From: Spirochaetia bacterium
GTDB lineage: Bacteria > Spirochaetota > Spirochaetia > Treponematales > Rectinemataceae
NCBI GenBank assembly: GCA_021286925.1
Contig: JAJTBL010000035.1
Location: 1-10,901, forward strand
Direction: 5' to 3'
DNA: 10,901 nt
In this document: positions 5,701-10,901 of the stretch, in pieces
How the letters are laid out: every line of letters begins with the position of its first letter
Position numbering within the stretch: the first letter of the stretch is position 1
Program-made: the position numbers and the translations under genes
The notes under the pieces: generated by a model
Told to the model about the DNA's origin: nothing
The model's input: only the letters and a program-made list of their open reading frames with translations
Databases searched by the model: none

Positions 5701-6852
5701 TTAGAATCGAATGGCACCCTGCAGCGCAATACCGGTCCTTGTCTGGCCGGTTGCGGCAAGCGGTTCGGAAAAGACCGCTGCATCAACTTCAATGAGAGCA
5801 AAATCGATGCCGGCTCCGAGCGATAGGAGTCCTTTATTGAAACCCGCCCTCAGGAAGATAAAATGCAGGAGATCCAGTTCTGCGCCGATATGCAGCTGCG
5901 AAGGGATGGCTTCGATATTGGAAGAGACAAGGGGAATAAGGGACATGGGATCATCCGCTTCAAAATAGAAGGTAGTCGCAACGGGTCCTGTCTGGTTGAA
6001 TCGAAGTGCCAAACCTGCTGAATATTGTGGTGCAAGCTTGAATAAATCCTGTCCACCGGAGGGAACCGTCAAACTCGCGGTTATCTCATCAATCGTCGAT
6101 TCCTGCATGGAAAATTTATAGCCATAATCGCGCACCATAATACCCAGCGACAATGGTCCCAGGGATAGGGTTGCGCCGGTGTCCACAGCCATGCCAAAAC
6201 CGCCGCGGAGGACATTGGCACCCAAGTCCAGCAACAGAGGCTGGCCGTTGAGAAGATTGTCCGCTATTGGCTTGAATGTCCATGCGCTGGAATTGGTTTC
6301 CAGCAAGTAAAAGCCCCGGACGCTTGCGCCGAATCTGAAGGTGACAGGACCGAGTTCGAGCGGCCACGCCATGCCGAAGATTGCGTTGGCTTCATTTCGG
6401 GTAGTAAAAACAGCAGTATCCAGGGTACTGCCTTCAGCAACTGAATCACTTATTGCGGTCAGACCAATTCCAAAGCCCTTTCCTGCCCAGCCGAGGCCGA
6501 GGCTCACACCGCCGCCAAAGCCGTTGTCAGCGACCAGCGACTCAAGAAAAGCGGAACTTTCCGTGCTGCCGAGCTGACCGTTCGCTAGATCCAGTGCCTT
6601 TTTGATATTGAGCGGCGTGGGTTTGAAATAGGCCCAGGACGCTATGTCGCCGAGGGTGAGTGTTCCACGACCGGCAAAACCAGCCGGGTTGCCTGAAAGC
6701 GCCGCATAACCCTCGGAGAAGACTCTGAATGAGCCGCCCATGCCCATGGTTCGAGCGTCTTTGGGCTGCAGACCGGCAATGCTGGTTTGGGCTGAGAGAA
6801 TGCCAACTGAAAATAGTGTAAAAAGAGAAAAAATCAGAAAAAACCGGCGCAT
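5701..6852 (-). CDS. Outer-membrane beta-barrel protein, PorV/FadL-like (paralogue 1)
   Basis: 383-residue exported protein. The signal peptide is residues 1-21, with a basic M-R-R start, hydrophobic F-F-L-I-F-S-L-F-T-L-F core and L-S-A-Q cleavage site. After it comes A-R-T-M-G-M-G-G-S-F-R-V-F and then G-N-P-A-G-F-A, the N-terminal motif of PorV/FadL/TraF-like long barrels. The rest alternates Gly and aromatic residues in amphipathic strands and ends G-A-I-R-F. A terminal Phe is the usual barrel-assembly (BAM) signal. It is clearly paralogous to the protein at 7013-8173, strongest at both ends. The ATG at 6852 is preceded by GGGAGG (6858-6863), five bases upstream. Because a terminator lies between it and its paralogue, it is probably its own transcription unit. 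Substrate or partner unknown. Confidence 0.9.
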   Translation of the reverse strand: MRRFFLIFSLFTLFSVGILSAQTSIAGLQPKDARTMGMGGSFRVFSEGYAALSGNPAGFAGRGTLTLGDIASWAYFKPTPLNIKKALDLANGQLGSTESSAFLESLVADNGFGGGVSLGLGWAGKGFGIGLTAISDSVAEGSTLDTAVFTTRNEANAIFGMAWPLELGPVTFRFGASVRGFYLLETNSSAWTFKPIADNLLNGQPLLLDLGANVLRGGFGMAVDTGATLSLGPLSLGIMVRDYGYKFSMQESTIDEITASLTVPSGGQDLFKLAPQYSAGLALRFNQTGPVATTFYFEADDPMSLIPLVSSNIEAIPSQLHIGAELDLLHFIFLRAGFNKGLLSLGAGIDFALIEVDAAVFSEPLAATGQTRTGIALQGAIRF

Positions 6853-6885
6853 GATAGCCTCCCTATGCTCGATCCTATGATTTTC

Positions 6886-6914
6886 ATCAAAAGCAAAAAT
6901 TCTTGAATCGTCAA
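6886..6914 (-). promoter_or_regulatory. Possible promoter of OMP paralogue 1
   Basis: On the minus strand: TTGACG (6914-6909), 17-bp spacer, TTTGAT (6891-6886). The -10 is weak (4 of 6). A better -10-like TATACT lies at 6932-6927 but lacks a well-spaced -35. Confidence 0.4.
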
Positions 6915-6955
6915 GTGCCCTGCTCTAGTATATCGGAAGAAAACGGTAAACCATG

Positions 6956-6984
6956 AAAAAGGGCTGCCCCTTGAGGACAGCCCC
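6956..6984 (-). terminator. Rho-independent terminator after OMP paralogue 2
   Basis: On the minus strand GGGCTG (6983-6978) pairs with CAGCCC (6966-6961), extended inward by a U-G and two C-G pairs around a TCAAG loop. Five T follow (6960-6956). It begins 29 bases after the paralogue 2 stop and separates the lipoprotein-OMP operon from OMP paralogue 1. Confidence 0.85.
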
Positions 6985-7012
6985 GCAATAAATTGAGCCT
7001 TTTATGCTGGTG

Positions 7013-8173
7013 TCAGAATCGAATAGCCGCCTGAACGACGATGCCGGTTCTTCCGAAATCGCCAGGGCTCAAGCCCAGTTCTTCGGTGAAAAGCGCAGCG
7101 TCGAGTTCGAAGATGATGAGATCGATACCGGCCCCGAGGGAGATATAGCCCTTGTTGAGCCCAGCCCGGGCGCTGATGAAATTCAGCAGCTTAAGTTCTG
7201 CGCCTGCATGGAGATTGTTCCATACTTTATCAAAGCCGCCGGAAACGATAGCCTGAGGATTGTCAAGCTCGGCATACAGAGATGGAGCAAGCAGACCGCC
7301 CAGTTTGAACCCAAGGCCAGCTCCAACGGTCACTGTCGGCTTGAGCATGTAATCAGCCGTGCCTTCGGTGGGAACCATCATTGCATTCATGATGTCGCCA
7401 ATCGTCTGGGACTCATCCATCTTGAAGCCCATGCCGAAGTCACGAACTACCGCGCCGAGCGACAGCGGGCCCACAGAAAGTGTCAAGCCGCCGTCAAAGG
7501 CAAATCCATAGCCGCCATAGATTGAAAGCGCCTGGATTGAAGTCATCACTGCATTTGGGTCAGTCTGGAAAGCTGTCGCTATGTTGCCAACGGTCCAGCC
7601 CGAAGCCGGTGATTTGAGCAGATAGAAGGCTCTCGCGTCAGCGCCGATTTGAACCTTGAGGAATCCGAGATTGATGGGAATGCCGAGGCCGACGATACCG
7701 TTCAGCTGGGTCTGGCTTGAAAGCTTGGCGCCAAGCAGTGAATTGCCGGTAACGACTTCATCGGTAACCATGGTGACGCCAGCGCCAAAGCCCTTGCCTG
7801 CCCAGCCAAAACCGAAGGAAGCCCCTGCTCCAAGTCCGTTCTGGGTGATAAGGCTGTTAGCAAAGGTTATCATATCGCTGGTTGAGAGAGTGCCGTCAAC
7901 CAGAGCCATGACCTTGTCAATATTTTCCTGGGTCGGTTTAACGTAGGCCCATGCAGCCATATCGGCTAAGGTCAGCGACCCCTTCTTGGAAGCAAAGCCT
8001 GCCGGGTTTCCGAAGAACGTGTCATAGCCGGTGCTGAAAACCCGGAAAGCCCCGCCCATCCCCATCGACCGCGCGTTCTTGGGAAGCAGACCTGCAACTT
8101 CGGTCGGCAACTGTGCGCTGACCGTGCCGATCAGGAGCACTGCGAGCATCAGAAATATCAATGTCTTTTTCAT
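7013..8173 (-). CDS. Outer-membrane beta-barrel protein, PorV/FadL-like (paralogue 2)
   Basis: 386-residue exported protein. Signal peptide about residues 1-20 (M-K-K-T-L start, hydrophobic core, V-S-A-Q cleavage). It shares with paralogue 1 the blocks A-R-S-M-G-M-G-G-A-F-R-V-F and G-N-P-A-G-F-A, the L-T-L-A-D-M-A-A-W-A-Y strand, G-W-A-G-K-G-F-G, L-S-[VL]-G-P-L-S-L-G, the L-G-A-G-I-D segment near the end and the C-terminal A-A-I-R-F. The final Phe again fits BAM insertion. It begins only 37 bases after the lipoprotein gene ends, with AGGAGA upstream of the ATG and no promoter between, so the two are co-transcribed. I infer an outer-membrane channel or scaffold that works with the lipoprotein. 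The exact family (TraF_2, PorV or a spirochaete-specific group) needs a profile search. Confidence 0.92.
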   Translation of the reverse strand: MKKTLIFLMLAVLLIGTVSAQLPTEVAGLLPKNARSMGMGGAFRVFSTGYDTFFGNPAGFASKKGSLTLADMAAWAYVKPTQENIDKVMALVDGTLSTSDMITFANSLITQNGLGAGASFGFGWAGKGFGAGVTMVTDEVVTGNSLLGAKLSSQTQLNGIVGLGIPINLGFLKVQIGADARAFYLLKSPASGWTVGNIATAFQTDPNAVMTSIQALSIYGGYGFAFDGGLTLSVGPLSLGAVVRDFGMGFKMDESQTIGDIMNAMMVPTEGTADYMLKPTVTVGAGLGFKLGGLLAPSLYAELDNPQAIVSGGFDKVWNNLHAGAELKLLNFISARAGLNKGYISLGAGIDLIIFELDAALFTEELGLSPGDFGRTGIVVQAAIRF

Positions 8174-8210
8174 ACCTTTGTTCTCCTCGTTTTTCCTGTA
8201 TCAGGCCTGC

Positions 8211-9095
8211 TCAATTGCCGCCACCGAATTGATTAATAAGCGCCTGCAGATCGATGCCCGCGGCATCTGCCAGGGTTTGGGTTGCCGGATCGTTCAGAAT
8301 GCTGTCGACATTGAAGGCGCTGTAATCGATATAGATTGATGGATCGAAATCAGGATCTTCAAGGTGGTTGAGGACCTCGGCAACTGAAGCGCCCAGCGTA
8401 GGATTCTCAGCTGGATACAGCGGTTCCAGCATGTTCATGGCCCGTACAATCAAACCGATCTGCGCCAGCGTGCCCGCGTCGAGGCCGTCGGCGATGACCC
8501 CGCCATTTTCATCGATACGCGCGACTAAAGCATCTATATAATCGGAAATGGATTGCAGGCGGTCAACGATGTCGGTAATGACGGCAAGCTGGTCAGGCGT
8601 AAATATCGATTTATTGAGAAGGCTTGGCGGGAAGAGGGCGTCGATGAGCCTCTGCAGGTCGGCGGGCTTGGTTATATCAAAACCGTCTTCAAGCAACATT
8701 GCAAAAGCTGCCGGCGCGTTCTCCATGACCTGGTTGGCGCCAACTTCATTTAGGTTGATTTCAATCGCCACAGCAATGGCGGCCTGAGCGAGGGCGGCCT
8801 GGGCGTTAGGATCATTGATAATTTCTTCAAGCTTGGTGATCACTTCCTGCTGGATATCAGGGTTATCCTTTACCAGCTCGAAAAATTGCTGGGAGAGCTG
8901 ACCGGCGAGGATGCCCGACTGGTCAATAAGGTCTTCAGCTGGGGCGTCTTGAATATCACCAGGGTTGAGCTGACCGAGTCCCTGCTGTTTATAGACATTA
9001 CCGAACAGAGAGTCGAGGGTGAAGTTGGAACAGGACGCCAGGACCAGCACCAACAGAATGGCAGATGCTGCCATTGAAATTGCCTTTCGTTTCAT
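8211..9095 (-). CDS. Helical lipoprotein of unknown function, encoded upstream of an OMP
   Basis: 294-residue predicted lipoprotein. A basic M-K-R-K start and hydrophobic stretch lead to the lipobox L-A-S-C, making Cys about residue 22 the lipidated N-terminus. The mature part is acidic and mostly helical, rich in Ala, Leu, Asp and Ile. It shows runs such as A-Q-A-A-L-A-Q-A-A-I-A-V-A-I and repeated D-N-P/D-P-x turns, and ends in a short Gly tail (F-G-G-G-N). I recognise no family. ATG 9095 is chosen over an in-frame start at 9116, because GGAGG (9101-9105) sits five bases before 9095 and the longer form would place residues before the signal. It is the first gene of the lipoprotein-OMP operon, suggesting a periplasmic-side or surface partner of the barrel. 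Confidence 0.88.
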   Translation of the reverse strand: MKRKAISMAASAILLVLVLASCSNFTLDSLFGNVYKQQGLGQLNPGDIQDAPAEDLIDQSGILAGQLSQQFFELVKDNPDIQQEVITKLEEIINDPNAQAALAQAAIAVAIEINLNEVGANQVMENAPAAFAMLLEDGFDITKPADLQRLIDALFPPSLLNKSIFTPDQLAVITDIVDRLQSISDYIDALVARIDENGGVIADGLDAGTLAQIGLIVRAMNMLEPLYPAENPTLGASVAEVLNHLEDPDFDPSIYIDYSAFNVDSILNDPATQTLADAAGIDLQALINQFGGGN

Positions 9096-9106
9096 GGATA
9101 CCTCCG

Positions 9107-9128
9107 TAGAATACATTTTAATATTCTA
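9107..9128. promoter_or_regulatory. Inverted repeat at the lipoprotein operon start
   Basis: TAGAATA (9107-9113) and TATTCTA (9122-9128) form a perfect 7-bp inverted repeat with an 8-bp AT-rich spacer, directly upstream of the GGAGG ribosome-binding site. On the minus strand TAGAAT (9128-9123) could be a -10, although no good -35 stands 16-18 bp upstream. It could be an operator or a 5'-leader hairpin. Confidence 0.4.
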
Positions 9129-9198
9129 ACTGTAATCCATTTTTCAGCGATTTCAAGGGGCGGATGGGAAAATGTTTGCCAAAAGAGGCCCAAATGCG

Positions 9199-10565
9199 CT
9201 AAAAAGCGACAAAATCGCTTTCAGCGTCAATTCCGGCCTTCGAGGATGGTCCTTGAATGGTTGCAGACAAGACTGTGCCCGCGGGAGTTCCGGGCGGCAG
9301 ATGTGCTACAGAAAGCTTCAGATAATTCGCCGAAGTTCCCCGGTGGTCTGCCTTTATATCGGCAACTGAGTCTTCGGCATCTTCCTCGGCGGAATCGGTG
9401 TCATGCTCAAGAATCACGGAAACCTCTCTGCCTTTCCATCGTTCGACATAATTTTCCTTGCCGCGTTCAGCCAAACTTGCTAGCCGCGCGACTCGCTCTC
9501 CGGCAATGCGCTCTGGAATTTTGGGTTTCATATCGAAAGCTTTGGTTCCGGGGCGGGCGGAAAATGGGAATGCATGAATCCATGCCAGATCCAGTTCGGC
9601 AAGCAGGGTGAAGGTTTCTTCAAACTCAGCATCTGTTTCACCGGGGAAGCCGGCGATAATGTCCGCTGCGAGAAATGGGTCATGGCGGACGCGGCGGAGG
9701 GCCAGAACCGCTTCACTGATTCGTTCCGCCGTATAGGGGCGGGCCATGCGGCGCAGAACCGTGTCGGAACCCGACTGCATCGCAAGGTGCACATGCGGCT
9801 GAATTCGATCTTCGGCAAAAACGCTCAAAAAAGCTTCGTTTATTTTTTCCGGTTCGTAGCTGGAAATTCGGAAACGGATGCTGGCGGTATTTCGAATCAG
9901 ATACGCAAGCAGACCGGGGAAATCCGTCAATCCGTCGCGATACTGCGAGAGATTGACGCCCGTCAGGACAACTTCGGCTTTTCCTGCTGTTTCGAGGCTG
10001 CGTACTCGCGCGAGTATTTCTTCAGCGGCCAGCGAAACCGCGGGGCCGCGGGCAATGCAGACCCTGCAGTAGGTACAGCGGTTATTGCAGCCGTCTTCGA
10101 TTTTCAAGGACGGACGGGAATGGAAGGCGGGTTGAAGGCAAAAGCGTTGCGTTCGGCCCTGTGTCCTGTTTTCCATTCGAGAACGGCGTCCAGAAGATCG
10201 CCGTGACCTTGCCAGTTGTCCGAAAGCCACTCCGCAAGGGCAAGGAGGGATGCTTTTTCTTCGCCGGGAAGGACCACTGCCCGAGGATGGATCGCGGCAA
10301 GGTTGTCTTTATCGAGTTGGGCGTAACAGCCGGTGACAAGGACGACAGCACCGGGCGCGCGGTGGAGTGCATGGCGAATAGAGGCGCGGGCTTTCTGTTC
10401 CGCTTTGCTCGTGACAGTGCAGGTGTTGATGACATAGAGGTCAGCCAGCTCGTCGAAATGGCAGATTCTGGCTCCCGCTTTGAGAAAGGCATCGGCGACT
10501 GATTCAGTCTCGAGCTGGTTGAGTTTGCAGCCCAGCGTGCGGAAGGCGACATTGAGGAGTTTCAT
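9199..10565 (-). pseudogene. mtaB: tRNA t6A37 methylthiotransferase MtaB, single frame disruption
   Basis: Radical-SAM enzyme that adds a methylthio group to t6A at position 37 of ANN-decoding tRNAs (ms2t6A). From ATG 10565 the UPF0004 domain reads T-L-G-C13-K-L-N-Q, N-T-C49-T-V and V-T-G-C80, the three Cys that hold the second [4Fe-4S] cluster. This frame stops at 10104. From about 10128 homology continues in the -1 frame with F-H-S-R-P-S-L-K-I-E-D-G-C-N-N-R-C-T-Y-C (C160, C164, C167 after repair), then G-V-N-L-S-Q-Y, Q-S-G-S-D, A-G-F-P-G-E-T and H-A-F-P-F-S-A-R-P-G-T. The C-terminal TRAM-like domain has N-Y-L-K-L-S-V and an unusual acidic insert. One added base in the CCC run near 10124-10128 gives a 455-residue protein, normal for MtaB. 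The start overlaps the TPR gene stop (TGATG). A sequencing error is as likely as a real pseudogene. Confidence 0.9.
9201..9221 (-). terminator. Possible terminator overlapping the 3' end of mtaB
   Basis: On the minus strand AAAGCGA (9221-9215) pairs with TCGCTTT (9209-9203) around a TTTTG loop, ending in a run of five T (9205-9201). The hairpin lies within the last codons of mtaB and its T-run reaches the TAG stop (9201-9199). The U-tract partly belongs to the stem, so strength is uncertain. Confidence 0.5.
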
Positions 10566-10901
10566 CAGCGCATGCGGTCCGTTATCCGCTTTTTGCCTTC
10601 AAGGGCATCGGCGAGCCGGGGATTGATGGACAGCGCTTTCTCGTAGGCTCGCAAAGCTTGGAACAGCTTGTTGGCGTTTTCGCGCGCCCAGCCTGCGCGG
10701 GTCCACCATGCAGGATTGCCAGGGTTGTACTGCACCGCGGTTGTAAAGGCGATGTCGGCATGATTGTAGAGCGCTTTTCTGAGATACAGTTCACCCATGA
10801 GGTAGAAGGACAGACCGGCCCGCGGACCTTCGGGGTAGGATGCGATGTATTCTTGCAGCATGGTCAGGGCGATATCATTTTTGCCAAGATAGTATGAGGC
10901 T
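10565..10901 (-). CDS. TPR-repeat protein (N-terminus outside window)
   Basis: The frame is open from the window edge to TGA 10565-10567, so the visible 111 residues are the C-terminal part. An internal ATG at 10861 is not the start, because TPR-like sequence (Y-Y-L-G-K-N-D-I-A-L) continues upstream. Two tetratricopeptide repeats are clear: one around Y-L-M-G-E-L-Y-L-R-K-A-L-Y-N-H-A-D-I with A-V-Q-Y-N-P-G-N, and a second around W-A-R-E-N-A-N-K-L-F-Q-A-L with A-L-S-I-N-P-R-L. TPRs mediate protein-protein contacts; no catalytic motif is visible. The stop overlaps the mtaB start by one base (TGATG), indicating coupled translation. Total length and cellular location cannot be judged. Confidence 0.88.
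   Translation of the reverse strand, partial: ASYYLGKNDIALTMLQEYIASYPEGPRAGLSFYLMGELYLRKALYNHADIAFTTAVQYNPGNPAWWTRAGWARENANKLFQALRAYEKALSINPRLADALEGKKRITDRMR

Noticed and set aside
7004..7525. 173-codon plus-strand ORF opposite OMP paralogue 2
   Set aside because: Antisense to a clear signal-peptide-bearing barrel gene and overlaps its 3' end; no supporting features.
10104..10150. Programmed -1 frameshift in mtaB
   Set aside because: No X-XXY-YYZ slippery heptamer in the correct frame and no evident downstream pseudoknot; a missing base is simpler.
1..10901. CRISPR array, insertion sequence or phage attachment site
   Set aside because: No regularly spaced repeats, transposase or integrase coding, or terminal inverted repeats were seen; the tRNA has no duplicated 3' end nearby.

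Overview
The window most likely comes from a spirochaete (Treponema/Spirochaeta-like). This is inference, from the two paralogous 'MGMGG...NPAGFA' outer-membrane barrels that end in Phe, the outer-membrane-type lipoprotein beside them, and the overall gene mix. GC content is moderate. The two-membrane envelope proteins rule out a typical Gram-positive, but genus cannot be read from the sequence alone.

Layout, left to right. (1) 1-790, + strand: the 3' end of a secreted-looking, Ser/Thr/Asn-rich beta-sandwich protein with two tandem domain-like units that resemble spore-coat-U/pilin-type domains. (2) 804-2385, + strand: a near-consensus promoter and malQ, a GH77 4-alpha-glucanotransferase with all three catalytic acids. 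(3) 2387-3189, - strand: a tetR-family regulator, convergent with malQ across one large hairpin terminator; its own promoter carries a palindrome over the -10. (4) 3220-5132: an arsenic-resistance locus. On the minus strand is an ACR3 arsenite exporter, translationally coupled (ATGA overlap) to a zinc-ribbon plus thioredoxin-fold protein whose frame is broken once. Divergent from it on the plus strand is arsR. The two promoters are mirror images, each with a near-identical 17-bp operator over the -10. (5) 5133-5279: an unexplained 48-codon open stretch in frame after the arsR stop; the rest up to 5471 appears empty. (6) 5472-5630, - strand: tRNA-Lys(UUU) with a strong promoter and a highly structured leader. 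(7) 5701-9095, - strand: an envelope cluster of lipoprotein and barrel OMP in one operon, then a terminator, then a second paralogous barrel OMP. (8) 9199-10901, - strand: a TPR protein (partial) overlapping mtaB, the radical-SAM methylthiotransferase for t6A37. mtaB is also broken by a single frame change.

How parts fit: arsR and ACR3 form a classic sensor/exporter pair, and the thioredoxin-fold partner probably supplies thiol or metal-thiol chemistry. The lipoprotein and the two barrels look like one outer-membrane module. MtaB's main known substrate class includes tRNA-Lys(UUU), which is also encoded in this window.

Caution: both broken genes (thioredoxin-fold and mtaB) need exactly one added base, and in both cases adding one C to a C-run repairs the frame. 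Homopolymer under-calling is therefore as good an explanation as real gene decay.
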